A stretch of 64,000 bases of DNA. Origin: Campylobacter concisus (lineage in GTDB: Bacteria > Campylobacterota > Campylobacteria > Campylobacterales > Campylobacteraceae). Location of the stretch: assembly GCF_003048905.1 (NCBI RefSeq), contig NZ_PIRO01000001.1, positions 372,001 through 436,000 of the forward strand. Direction: 5' to 3'. Position numbers and translations under genes: made by a program. The notes under the pieces were generated by a model. The model was not told the origin of the DNA and did not search any database. It was given only the letters and a program-made list of their open reading frames with translations. Positions 46,127-54,754 of the stretch are shown piece after piece (the first letter of the stretch is position 1; every line of letters begins with the position of its first letter).

Positions 46127-47229
46127 TGGGACTTTCAGTTGGAATAGTAGGCCTGCCAAATGTGGGCAAATCAACGACATTTAACGCACTTACAAAGGCG
46201 CAAAATGCCGAGAGTGCGAACTATCCGTTTTGCACTATCGAGCCAAACAAAGCCATCGTGCCAGTGCCTGATAAGCGCCTAAATGAGCTTGCAAAGATAG
46301 TTAGTCCTAATAAAATTCAATATTCAACCATCGAATTTGTCGATATTGCAGGCCTTGTAAAAGGGGCGAGCTCTGGCGAGGGACTTGGCAATAAATTTTT
46401 ATCAAACATTAGAGAGACAGAGCTTATTTTGCACATAGTTCGCTGCTTTGAGGACGAAAACATCACTCACGTCGAGGGCAGTGTCGATCCAGTAAGAGAC
46501 ATCGAGATCATCCAAACTGAGCTGATACTAGCTGATATCGAGCAGTTAAATAAAAAGATAGAAAAGCTCACAAGAGAGGCGAAGGCAAATGCAAAAGGTG
46601 CTAAAGAGGCACTTGAGATAGCAAATTTACTTTTGGCTCATCTAAATGAGGGCAAAAGCGCAAGTAGCTTTGAGCAAAGAGATAGTGAGGCGTTTTTGTC
46701 ACTCAATAGAGAGCTAAGACTTTTAAGCGCCAAAGAGGTAGTTTATGGTGCGAATGTCGATGAAGAAGGGCTTAATGAAGATAATAAATTTGTAAAAGCG
46801 CTAAAAGAGTACGCAAAAGCCTCAGATCACGAGGTGATCAAGCTTTGCGCCAAAGTAGAAGAGGAGCTAATAGGTCTAAGCGACGAAGAGGCACACGAGT
46901 TTTTGGCATCTATCGGTACGAGTGAGAGCGGACTTGAGAAGATCATAAGAACGTCTTTTGCAAAGCTAAATTTGATAAGTTATTTTACTGCTGGCGTCGT
47001 AGAAGTTAGGGCATGGACGATCACAAATGGCTGGAAAGCGCCAAAAGCAGCAAGCGTCATCCACAACGACTTTGAGAGGGGTTTTATCAGAGCTGAAGTG
47101 ATAAGTTATGACGACTATATCGCACATGGCGGCGAAAACGGAGCCAAAGAGGCTGGCAAGATGAGACTTGAGGGCAAAGACTACATCGTGCAAGATGGCG
47201 ATGTTATGCACTTTAGGTTTAATGTTTAA
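46126..47229 (+). CDS. ychF: Ribosome-binding ATPase YchF
   Basis: A 367-residue Obg-family P-loop protein that prefers ATP. Walker A is [14 protein letters not shown], followed by [10 protein letters not shown], the switch region [20 protein letters not shown] and the C-terminal TGS domain ([34 protein letters not shown]). ATG 46126 is preferred, with AAGGAG upstream; one extra in-frame TTG codon precedes it. It is the last gene of the rpiB operon. Confidence 0.96.
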   Translation: MGLSVGIVGLPNVGKSTTFNALTKAQNAESANYPFCTIEPNKAIVPVPDKRLNELAKIVSPNKIQYSTIEFVDIAGLVKGASSGEGLGNKFLSNIRETELILHIVRCFEDENITHVEGSVDPVRDIEIIQTELILADIEQLNKKIEKLTREAKANAKGAKEALEIANLLLAHLNEGKSASSFEQRDSEAFLSLNRELRLLSAKEVVYGANVDEEGLNEDNKFVKALKEYAKASDHEVIKLCAKVEEELIGLSDEEAHEFLASIGTSESGLEKIIRTSFAKLNLISYFTAGVVEVRAWTITNGWKAPKAASVIHNDFERGFIRAEVISYDDYIAHGGENGAKEAGKMRLEGKDYIVQDGDVMHFRFNV

Positions 47230-47253
47230 ATTTAGCCCTCTTTTGGGCTAAAT
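47230..47253 (+). terminator. Hairpin after ychF
   Basis: ATTTAGCCC (47230-47238) pairs with GGGCTAAAT (47245-47253) over loop TCTTTT, starting right after the stop codon. The downstream bases AGTCAAAAAAT are not U-rich on the plus strand. Confidence 0.55.
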
Positions 47254-47666
47254 AGTCAAAAAATATTTAATCCTTGGGCTGCATAAGGTAAATTAAAACT
47301 TCCTTATTATAGTTAATAAAAATTCTTTTGAAAAATATACTAAGTTATATCGTCTTATTAATATCTTTATTGATACATAAGCTTCTCTATACAAGCAATG
47401 ATGTAAATGCTATCAGCTCTGTGATATCAATATGGGTTTTATAAGTAAAGATAATAGCTCTTAGTTGCAGAGGTTGATGGCTTAATGAAGAACACAATTA
47501 AAGCAAGAAAGATTTCGATAGATAAAATAATGTATTCATCATCTTTCACAAACTTTTAAATCTATAATATTTTTTTAAAGACTATATAAAACTTACCACT
47601 AAAATCTAAGCAAATGGGACACCAGCCAAGTAAGGTATAAAAATTTTACTTATATGCCAAGCGTAT
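47254..47666. other. AT-rich spacer without a convincing gene
   Basis: This roughly 410-bp stretch lies between ychF and the converging psd gene. It contains only short frames, for example one of about 30 codons near 47465-47559, with no ribosome site or recognisable protein. No tRNA-like fold or repeat was seen. It may be debris of a lost gene. Confidence 0.35.
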
Positions 47667-48461
47667 TTATTTTATTATTCCAATAGTCTCAGCAAATTTA
47701 AGCTCTTTATTTTCAAAGAGATTATATTCGATCGCATCTTTTTCGCTAAGTATCACGATAGTTGAGCCAAGCTCAAAATTCCCAAGGCGCTCGCCCTTTT
47801 TGATATGTAAATTTTCATACTCGTAAATTTGTGTAAAATTTGCCATCGCATTTGTTTGGATGCGATCATCAAAGCAAAATTTCATCTTGCCAACGTTTAG
47901 CGCACCCACGAAAACTAGCCAAAGCTTTTTGCCATTTTTCATCTCGCAAAGTAGCGCCACACGCTCGTTTTTAGTATAAAGGCTATCCACCTTGCCAAGC
48001 CATTTTACTGCCACACTGTAAAGCTTACCAGGGATATAGACCGCTTTTTTTATCGTAATGTCGCAAGGTGCATGATAGTGGTGGTAGTCTTTTGGGCTAA
48101 GATAGATGTTGGCAAAGTCAAACTCGCCTTCAAGCTCGCCCTGCCCTAAAAGCTCCTTCACGCCGTAGCTCATGCCCTTTATGCTAAAAGCTTCTAGCTC
48201 TTTTGTAGTGCCAAAGCTAAGGCAAGTGCCATCAACCGGACTTATAAATATCTCATCTGCTGCGTCAAATTCTCTTGGCTTTAAGAGCTCTCTGGTGAAA
48301 AGTTCGTTTAAATTTTTATACTCATTTGATGGCTTAAACTCGCTCATGTCAATCTTAAATAGCTTTACGTAAAAGGAGTTGATAAGCTCTTGAAGCGGTT
48401 TGAAAAAATTTAATTTTGCAACTTTACCAAAAATTTGAGAGAAGAGATTGTCCTTGTTCAT
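47667..48461 (-). CDS. psd: Phosphatidylserine decarboxylase proenzyme
   Basis: A 264-residue enzyme making phosphatidylethanolamine. The self-cleavage site that creates the pyruvoyl group is LGST in NFELGSTIVIL near residue 228. Other marks are SPVDGTCLSFG, YLSPKDYHHYHAPCD and FVGALNVGKM. It follows the metallophosphoesterase gene with a one-base gap, as I recall for C. jejuni Cj0846-Cj0847. Confidence 0.94.
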   Translation of the reverse strand: MNKDNLFSQIFGKVAKLNFFKPLQELINSFYVKLFKIDMSEFKPSNEYKNLNELFTRELLKPREFDAADEIFISPVDGTCLSFGTTKELEAFSIKGMSYGVKELLGQGELEGEFDFANIYLSPKDYHHYHAPCDITIKKAVYIPGKLYSVAVKWLGKVDSLYTKNERVALLCEMKNGKKLWLVFVGALNVGKMKFCFDDRIQTNAMANFTQIYEYENLHIKKGERLGNFELGSTIVILSEKDAIEYNLFENKELKFAETIGIIK

Positions 48462-48462
48462 T

Positions 48463-49575
48463 TTATTCCTTACTTAAATTTAATATCGCGATCTCGCTTG
48501 GAGCAAAGATCCTAACTGGAGGCCCCCAAAATCCTGCGCCACTACTAACATAAGCTTGCATTTTATCATTAATCTTATAAAGCCCATGTAAAAAACCTTG
48601 ATCTAGCAGGACTAAAATACCAAAAGGAAAAATTTGTCCAGCATGCGTGTGACCACAAAGGATTAGATCGACATCTTTTTGCATAGTTTTTATAAATTTT
48701 GGCTGATGAGAGAGCAGGATAGTCGGTAGTTCTGGGTCACATCCTGCTAGCGCTTCATCTAAATTTGGCTCTAAATTTTTAAACTTTATGCCAGCTAGAT
48801 CATAGACCCCTGCTAAATTTATGCCAGCTATTTTTTCATTTTTATTGCCAAGCACCCTAATGCCTAGAGCGCGAATTTTTTCTAATATCCCATCAACTCC
48901 GTGGTAGTATTCGTGATTGCCAGGGACATAAAAGGTGCCATAGGTACTTTTAAGATTTTTTAATGGATCCAAAAAATCACCTATAAGCTCAGCTCTCATA
49001 TCAACCAAGTCGCCAACTATCACCACTAGGTCTGGTCTAGCTAAATTTATCTCTTTTACAAGCTCAGCAACAAAGTCCTTTTGCAAAAACTCACCAATAT
49101 GCACATCTGTTATCATGGCTATTTTTAGATCATTTTGTAAATTTTTTATTTTTATACTAATTTGTCTAATTTTTGGCGGAGTAAGTGCATTAAAAATTCC
49201 TTTTAAAAAGCAAGCAACTATAAAAACAACAAATGTCACATCAAAGCAAAATTTAATAAATTTTCGTCTTGTGGGATTAAAATGAGCTTTTGAACAAATG
49301 GATCTAACAATATCATAAAACAAACTAACACCAAATAAAAATAGTGAAAAACCAATGAGAGTTCCTGCTATCAGATATAGCTCTATATTTAAAAAAGAAA
49401 ATCTTAATTGAAGAACAAATATAAACTCAAGCGCACTAATAATGTAGAAGAATATGCGAATTTTTTTAAGATGTGGAGTAAAAAAAGATACCTTTTTGAT
49501 AAAACGTTTGTATGAGTATAAATTTGTAAAAACACTAAAGATAAATGCCCCGATAATAATCCGAAAAAGTCCCAA
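48463..49575 (-). CDS. Membrane metallophosphoesterase
   Basis: A 370-residue protein with three or four N-terminal membrane helices and a calcineurin-type phosphoesterase domain from about residue 145. The metal-binding motifs are MITDVHIGEF, VGDLVDMRAE, GNHEYYHG, LLSHQPKF and CGHTHAGQIFPFG. This resembles YkuE/YaeI-type enzymes. The next gene, psd, points to a phospholipid-related substrate, but that is only a context argument. Confidence 0.88.
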   Translation of the reverse strand: MGLFRIIIGAFIFSVFTNLYSYKRFIKKVSFFTPHLKKIRIFFYIISALEFIFVLQLRFSFLNIELYLIAGTLIGFSLFLFGVSLFYDIVRSICSKAHFNPTRRKFIKFCFDVTFVVFIVACFLKGIFNALTPPKIRQISIKIKNLQNDLKIAMITDVHIGEFLQKDFVAELVKEINLARPDLVVIVGDLVDMRAELIGDFLDPLKNLKSTYGTFYVPGNHEYYHGVDGILEKIRALGIRVLGNKNEKIAGINLAGVYDLAGIKFKNLEPNLDEALAGCDPELPTILLSHQPKFIKTMQKDVDLILCGHTHAGQIFPFGILVLLDQGFLHGLYKINDKMQAYVSSGAGFWGPPVRIFAPSEIAILNLSKE

Positions 49576-49756
49576 AAAATCTCCTTGAAAACAAAGATTA
49601 TATTTTATATTTTTAAATTTACATTATAAATTTTATTAATTATTTAGAACGATTTGTAGTGCTAAGCCGTATGATTTTATGATTTAAATTTACAAAAATA
49701 ATTGTTAAAAGATATTTACTTTAGGATAATAACTAAAAGATAAAATTTTGGAATTT

Positions 49757-49787
49757 AAAAATAAAAAGGTGGGAAAACTCCCACCTT
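49757..49787 (-). terminator. Terminator of the haoC-haoA unit
   Basis: AAGGTGGGA (49766-49774) pairs with TCCCACCTT (49779-49787), loop AAAC on the plus strand. On the minus strand the hairpin is followed by TTTTTATTTTTAAATTCC. It lies 8 bases after the haoA stop. Confidence 0.8.
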
Positions 49788-49795
49788 AAAAAGAA

Positions 49796-51163
49796 TTACT
49801 GGACTTTGCCAGACTCAATTCTTTCTTTATAGATTTTGCGAAGTTTTCTAATGTCGTTCTTAACTTCGAATACACCATGCCAGTGTGAATAGTCAGGGCC
49901 ACCCATTAGAGCGCCTTGTCTCATACGACGGCCTTCATGGTGCCACATATGATAGTAGATATCTTGGAATTCATCTTCCCAAGCATCTGCAAGTAGTAAG
50001 TTTTTAGCTTTCAACTCTTCAAGCATCTTAGTTGCTTCAGCATTGTAAACGTTATAAAGCTCTACTTGTTTATCACCCATAATGAAGAAGTTATCTGTAT
50101 GAGTTGATGTATGGCAAGCTTTACAAACTAGCTTCATCTCAGCTCTTGCTGCTTCTGGTCCATTTGGATGACCTGCTAGAGGTGTTCCTACGTTTAGTTT
50201 GCCAGTTTTTTCGTAAACAACAGCAGCTTGTTCATCACCAGCTGTTCTTAGCTTACTGCTGACGCCCCATAGGTTCCATTTTAGTCTTCTTGAAACATTG
50301 TGAGTTGTTGTTGTTTCACCAACACCACTCATGTGGCAAGCTGCACAAGTTGGAGCTCTAAAGTCTGGTACATCCCATGTATCAGGAGCAGCATCAAAAT
50401 TCCATTTGTGAGCTTCGCTATTATAGATATGTCCGTGCATTGAGTTGTTAAAGATCTCAATATCTGGGTGATCAGGTCCAAGGTGGCAAGATGCACAAGC
50501 AGCTGGTTTTCTAGCTTCAGCTATGCTAAATGTGTGTGCGCTGTGGCATGATTTACATCCGCCTACGCCACCATCAGGATAAACATTACCTATACCGTAG
50601 TTTGGCCAAGTCTCTTTTGTAGGTTTGTGATCAGCGTCTAGTTTGATGACGGTTCCGTGGCACTGAGAACAACCAGTAGCGTCTGGAGCCATTTTGTATT
50701 CTGGATGATCCATACCTTCATAGTGATACATTAGTTTTACTATCACAGGGTTAGCATACATTTGCATAGCACCTCTTGCGTGACCACTCTTAACAAATTC
50801 TTCAACCTCATTTTCGTGACACTTAGCACAAGTTTTTGGGCTAACTAGCATTGAAACATGGTTGTTAGAATCTTTTGGATGCACCTTAACTGAAGCCATA
50901 GGATTATCTGCATTTACAGAGTGGCAATCCATACAACTTACGCCAACGTGAGCGTGGCGACTATTTTTCCAATCGGCAACTATGCCGGGTGTCTCTTTAG
51001 CGTGGCACTCAACACAGCTTTTTGATAAGTCTGACATTTTGTGAGCAACTTTAATGTTTTTTACAACATTAAGGTTTAAAGCGTCAGATTTATTTGCATC
51101 CATGTTTGCGGCAAAGCCAAAAGACATTAGACAGGCTAATAACATTAGCGACTTTTTAAACAT
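49796..51163 (-). CDS. haoA: Octaheme hydroxylamine oxidoreductase-type cytochrome (epsilon-Hao)
   Basis: A 455-residue periplasmic protein with a signal peptide and eight CxxCH heme sites: CVECH, CMDCH, CAKCH, CSQCH, CKSCH, CASCH, CAACH and CKACH. The layout and the C-terminal WHHEGRRMRQGALMGGPDYS match the Hao family. Campylobacterota Hao proteins are reported to lack the cross-linking tyrosine of nitrifier Hao and to work reductively on nitrite or hydroxylamine to give ammonium. AAGGAGGAGAG precedes the ATG. It follows haoC by 9 bases and ends at a strong terminator. Confidence 0.9.
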   Translation of the reverse strand: MFKKSLMLLACLMSFGFAANMDANKSDALNLNVVKNIKVAHKMSDLSKSCVECHAKETPGIVADWKNSRHAHVGVSCMDCHSVNADNPMASVKVHPKDSNNHVSMLVSPKTCAKCHENEVEEFVKSGHARGAMQMYANPVIVKLMYHYEGMDHPEYKMAPDATGCSQCHGTVIKLDADHKPTKETWPNYGIGNVYPDGGVGGCKSCHSAHTFSIAEARKPAACASCHLGPDHPDIEIFNNSMHGHIYNSEAHKWNFDAAPDTWDVPDFRAPTCAACHMSGVGETTTTHNVSRRLKWNLWGVSSKLRTAGDEQAAVVYEKTGKLNVGTPLAGHPNGPEAARAEMKLVCKACHTSTHTDNFFIMGDKQVELYNVYNAEATKMLEELKAKNLLLADAWEDEFQDIYYHMWHHEGRRMRQGALMGGPDYSHWHGVFEVKNDIRKLRKIYKERIESGKVQ

Positions 51164-51172
51164 CTCTCCTCC

Positions 51173-51745
51173 TTACTTGGTTTTATTGTTTTCTTGTTTT
51201 TTAATTGCTTCAAATTTATCGATTTGTAGTCCTAAATTCTTGTGACCAACATGCTCGTGGCAGTCAACACATGATTTCTTATTAGGATTTCCAAGAACGA
51301 AATAATCTCTATGTGGCAAGAATGATTTACCAGCTTGAATAACATTTTTTAAATTTGAGTGGCAAGTCAAACATCCACTATCATAGACAAAGTGAGATGC
51401 ATGCTCACGTTTTTTACGCCAGTCGATCTTGTCTGTATCTGTAAAAAATGTCTTATAGCCATCATTTATCGATACTTTAAGTTTTGTAAGTACATAGGTA
51501 TAGGCACTTGTATGGTTTAGGTGACAGGCTGAACATTCAGCTTTTATGCCAAGCTTGTTATTGCCGCCGTGCGCATCTTCATGATATGCAGCATTCATAG
51601 GATCCATCGTGTGGCAAATGGTACAGATGTAGCCGCTACCAGTCGCGTGAAGTGCATCAGCAATACCCATAGACGCAATAAGTCCGATCACAATGCCGAT
51701 AACAACAGATGACCAAACAAAAAATTTCTTCTTAACTTCAGCCAA
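51173..51745 (-). CDS. haoC: NapC/NirT-family tetraheme quinol dehydrogenase HaoC
   Basis: A 190-residue membrane-anchored cytochrome. One N-terminal helix (FFVWSSVVIGIVIGLIASMG) is followed by four heme sites CTICH, CSACH, CLTCH and CVDCH, the NapC/NrfH pattern. It should pass electrons from menaquinol to HaoA. The start is a TTG at 51745 with a perfect AGGAGG five bases upstream. A perfect inverted repeat lies at 51772-51787 in its leader. Confidence 0.9.
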   Translation of the reverse strand: MAEVKKKFFVWSSVVIGIVIGLIASMGIADALHATGSGYICTICHTMDPMNAAYHEDAHGGNNKLGIKAECSACHLNHTSAYTYVLTKLKVSINDGYKTFFTDTDKIDWRKKREHASHFVYDSGCLTCHSNLKNVIQAGKSFLPHRDYFVLGNPNKKSCVDCHEHVGHKNLGLQIDKFEAIKKQENNKTK

Positions 51746-51771
51746 AATTTCCTCCTGAATTTATCAATATA

Positions 51772-51787
51772 TCGTAAATTTTTACGA
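51772..51787. promoter_or_regulatory. Inverted repeat upstream of haoC
   Basis: TCGTAAA and TTTACGA form a perfect 7-2-7 inverted repeat 26 bases before the haoC start. It could be an operator for the Crp/Fnr-type regulator encoded upstream or a 5' leader hairpin. It differs from the norZ palindrome. Confidence 0.4.
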
Positions 51788-51865
51788 AAATTTTAGGTGA
51801 ATGTTATCCAAAAAAATATAAATTTTTTCTTTAAGTAAATGAAAATATTTATTTGATATTAACTT

Positions 51866-52504
51866 TCAATAAGAATAAATTTCTTGCAGTCCACCCACAT
51901 CTTTTTCCAAAATTTGGTTCTTTTCATCAAGTTTAACTAAACCATTTGTTTTAAATTTATTTAAAATTCTCGAAAAAGTTTCTGGAGTCATATTAAGTAT
52001 TGATGAAATTTTTGTGTGTTTTAGCTCGTTAAATAAATCTTCATGATCTAAAATAAACTTAGCCACTTTTTCTTCTGAGCTTAAAATTAACTCTTGATGA
52101 AGTAGATTTGTTGTGATTCTTATCTTTTCGGACATTGATTTTAAAAATTTCATACAAATTTCTGGTTTTATTAAAAATTCAGCCGCGAATTTTTCATAAT
52201 TTATCTTTAACACCTCGCCAGATATGGTAAAAATGGCACTAGCTGGGTAGACAATATTTTCAAAATTTACGACTTCAGCTACAAAATTCATAGGTGCTAA
52301 CTGATGAATAAAAATTTCTTTTCCGTTTGCCGTGGTTTTATAAAGCTTAACAGAGCCACTTATTAAAAATATTAACCATTTTGGCTCCTCACCTTCTATA
52401 AATAAAAATTCACCCTTTTTATACTTTTTTACGACACTTATGGCTTCAAGTTTGGCTAAATCTTCTTCGTTTAAGCCTTGAAAAAATGGGATTTTCTCTA
52501 TCAT
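51866..52504 (-). CDS. Crp/Fnr family transcriptional regulator
   Basis: A 212-residue regulator. Residues 1-120 form a cyclic-nucleotide-binding-type beta roll (KKYKKGEFLFIEGEEPKWLI, LISGSVKLYKT). A dimer helix and a winged helix-turn-helix follow, with recognition segment LNMTPETFSRILNKFKTNGL. It has only one Cys (EICMKF), so it cannot hold an Fnr-type [4Fe-4S] cluster; it is more like NO- or heme-sensing DNR/NssR types. It lies 120 bases upstream of haoC in the same direction, which suggests it controls that unit. The ligand is unknown. Confidence 0.85.
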   Translation of the reverse strand: MIEKIPFFQGLNEEDLAKLEAISVVKKYKKGEFLFIEGEEPKWLIFLISGSVKLYKTTANGKEIFIHQLAPMNFVAEVVNFENIVYPASAIFTISGEVLKINYEKFAAEFLIKPEICMKFLKSMSEKIRITTNLLHQELILSSEEKVAKFILDHEDLFNELKHTKISSILNMTPETFSRILNKFKTNGLVKLDEKNQILEKDVGGLQEIYSY

Positions 52505-52606
52505 ATTTTCACTCGCCTTTTTGAAATAAAAAATATTTTAGCATATAAAAATAAGATAAATTTTAATAGATTTTCAAAGGGAATTTTCCCTTCGAATTGT
52601 ATGAAA

Positions 52607-53011
52607 TTATTTTTTAAGTAGATCTCTAATCTCAGTTAGAAGTACTATGTCGGCTGGAGTTTCAGGCTCTGCTGGAGCTGGCTCTTCTTTTGGTAATTTA
52701 TTTTTAAGTGTATTTAAAGCCTTGATGACGCAGAAAATACAAAATGCGATTATTAAAAAATCAACCATTGTTTGTATAAATGAGCCATAATTTATCGTAA
52801 CAGCAGGTACACCATCCACCGCTTCTTTTAGTGTAAGCTTAAGATCAGTAAAATTTACACCGCCAGTTAAAACGCCAACAACAGGCATGATAACATCACC
52901 AACTAGTGATGAAACGATCTTTCCAAACGCACCACCTATAACAACACCAACTGCCATATCTATGACATTTCCGCGCATCGCAAATTCTTTAAATTCGCTT
53001 ATAAAACTCAT
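52607..53011 (-). CDS. mscL: Large-conductance mechanosensitive channel
   Basis: A 134-residue two-helix membrane protein that opens under membrane tension to release solutes on osmotic downshock. The first helix [20 protein letters not shown] is the MscL signature, the second is [18 protein letters not shown], and the C-terminus is a charged helix. A weak hairpin (52577-52592) follows the stop. Confidence 0.95.
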   Translation of the reverse strand: MSFISEFKEFAMRGNVIDMAVGVVIGGAFGKIVSSLVGDVIMPVVGVLTGGVNFTDLKLTLKEAVDGVPAVTINYGSFIQTMVDFLIIAFCIFCVIKALNTLKNKLPKEEPAPAEPETPADIVLLTEIRDLLKK

Positions 53012-53117
53012 TGTTTCTCCTAAAAATGTTAAATTTTTGTTCGGATTTTATTCAAGAAATGCTTTGCTTCGGCTAAAAAAATCAAATTACATAACTTTAA
53101 ATTTATCAAGCTGGTGT

Positions 53118-53123
53118 TATAAT
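53118..53123 (+). promoter_or_regulatory. -10 box for gltX
   Basis: TATAAT preceded by GGTGT, 34 bases before the gltX ATG. It is the only clear promoter before the gltX-yggT-slt run. Confidence 0.6.
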
Positions 53124-53156
53124 CCAAACTCAAAATTTAACGTAAGGAATGAGCTT

Positions 53157-54452
53157 ATGTATCGTTTTGCACCCTCTCCAACAGGAGATATGCACATAGG
53201 AAATTTACGTGCCGCTATTTTTAATTATATTTGTTCTTTACAAGATAAAAGTGGCTTTATTTTACGCATAGAAGATACCGATAAAGAGCGAAATATCGAG
53301 GGAAAAGAGAAAGATATCTTAGAAATTTTAAGCAAATTTGGTATAAAGCCAGAGCAAATTTACATCCAAAGTGAAAATTTAAAATTCCACAGGCAGTTAG
53401 CTTCAAAGCTTCTTATCGATAAAAAGGCCTTTGCTTGCTTTTGCACCGAAGAAGAACTCGAGGCAAAAAAACAAAAAGCAAAAGAACAAGGCGTGGCATA
53501 TAGATACGACGGTACCTGCGAGAGATTAAGCGATGCTGAAGTTTTAAACTGCGAGAAGCCATTTGTCATCCGCATGAAAAAGCCAACACGCACGATGAGC
53601 TTTACAGATGCGATCAAAGGCGAGCTGAGCTTCGAGCCAGACGCTGTTGATAGCTTTGTCATCATGAGAGCAGACAAGACTCCAACTTACAACTTCGCCT
53701 GCGCAGTTGATGATATGCTTGAAGGCGTGACCTTTGTCATACGTGGCGAGGATCACGTGAGCAATACACCAAAGCAAGATCTCATACGAGAAGGCCTTGG
53801 CTACACTGGCAAGATGAACTACGCGCATTTGCCTATCCTTTTAAATATAGAGGGTAAAAAAATGAGCAAGCGCGAGAACGAATCAAGCGTAAAATGGCTC
53901 TTTGAGCAGGGATTTTTACCTGAGGCGATCGCAAACTATTTGATACTTCTTGGTAACAAAACTCCGACTGAAATTTTTACCATCGAAGAGGCGGTGAAGT
54001 GGTTTGATATAACCAAAATTTCACGCTCGCCAGCTAGATTTGACGTGAAAAAACTCGAGCAGATAAATAGAGAGCACATCAAGCTTGCTTCAAAAGAGCG
54101 TATAAAAGAAATTTTTGGCGTAGATGAAAGCAAGGCTGAGTTAGTTAAATTTTACACTCAGGAAAGCTCATTAGTGCCCGAGATAAAAGCAAAAGTAGAA
54201 GCTATATACTCACCAAAAATAGCTCCAGATGAGTACAAAAACGAATTTGAGATCATCAAAAAAGCAGCTCGTAATTTAAAAGCTTGCAAAACATTTGATG
54301 AGTTTAAAAAAGAGCTTATGAGCGTTACAAATTTAAAAGGTAAGAACTTTTTCATGCCACTACGTGCGCTTCTTACGAACGACCTTCACGGTCCTGAGCT
54401 AAGCGAGCTCTATCCACTCATCAAAGATGATCTGGCTAAAATTTTAATCTAG
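53157..54452 (+). CDS. gltX: Glutamyl-tRNA synthetase
   Basis: A 431-residue class I synthetase. The HIGH-type motif is [16 protein letters not shown] at the very N-terminus and the KMSKS-type loop is GKKMSKREN near residue 243. ATG 53157 has TAAGGA upstream; the open frame continues to 52887 but that part overlaps mscL and reads as nonsense. Campylobacter usually has two GltX proteins plus GatCAB, one partly specialised for tRNA-Gln; I cannot tell which this is from motifs alone. Confidence 0.95.
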   Translation: MYRFAPSPTGDMHIGNLRAAIFNYICSLQDKSGFILRIEDTDKERNIEGKEKDILEILSKFGIKPEQIYIQSENLKFHRQLASKLLIDKKAFACFCTEEELEAKKQKAKEQGVAYRYDGTCERLSDAEVLNCEKPFVIRMKKPTRTMSFTDAIKGELSFEPDAVDSFVIMRADKTPTYNFACAVDDMLEGVTFVIRGEDHVSNTPKQDLIREGLGYTGKMNYAHLPILLNIEGKKMSKRENESSVKWLFEQGFLPEAIANYLILLGNKTPTEIFTIEEAVKWFDITKISRSPARFDVKKLEQINREHIKLASKERIKEIFGVDESKAELVKFYTQESSLVPEIKAKVEAIYSPKIAPDEYKNEFEIIKKAARNLKACKTFDEFKKELMSVTNLKGKNFFMPLRALLTNDLHGPELSELYPLIKDDLAKILI

Positions 54453-54460
54453 GAGCAAAA

Positions 54461-54754
54461 ATGATACTTTCCACTCTGTTTTCAGCGATTGCAAACATTT
54501 TGCACCTTATTATCACGGTCTATACTTGGGTCATCATCGCAGCAGCTCTGATTAGCTGGGTCAGACCTGATCCTAGCTCGCCGGTCGTGCAGCTACTTTA
54601 TAGGCTAACTGAGCCGGTTTATAGCTTTATTAGACGCTATATAAAAACAAATTTTAGCGGTATCGACTTTACTCCGCTTATTGTGCTTTTAGCACTTCAA
54701 TTTTTAGATCAATTTTTAATAAGGCTTTTATTTGGTTTTGCTGCGTCACTTTAG
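54461..54754 (+). CDS. YggT family membrane protein
   Basis: A 97-residue protein with two hydrophobic hairpins. The conserved YggT segments YTWVIIAAALISWVRPDPSS and FSGIDFTPLIVLLAL are present. YggT proteins have an ill-defined role in division or osmotic tolerance. It starts eight bases after gltX and overlaps the slt start by 23 bases. Confidence 0.9.
   Translation: MILSTLFSAIANILHLIITVYTWVIIAAALISWVRPDPSSPVVQLLYRLTEPVYSFIRRYIKTNFSGIDFTPLIVLLALQFLDQFLIRLLFGFAASL

Noticed and set aside
47465..47559. Frame of about 30 codons in the ychF-psd spacer
   Set aside because: No ribosome site, no homology I recognise, and very AT-rich context.
52887..53156. Upstream extension of the gltX frame
   Set aside because: It overlaps mscL on the other strand, while GltX proteins begin at the YRFAPSPTG segment; ATG 53157 has a ribosome site and promoter.
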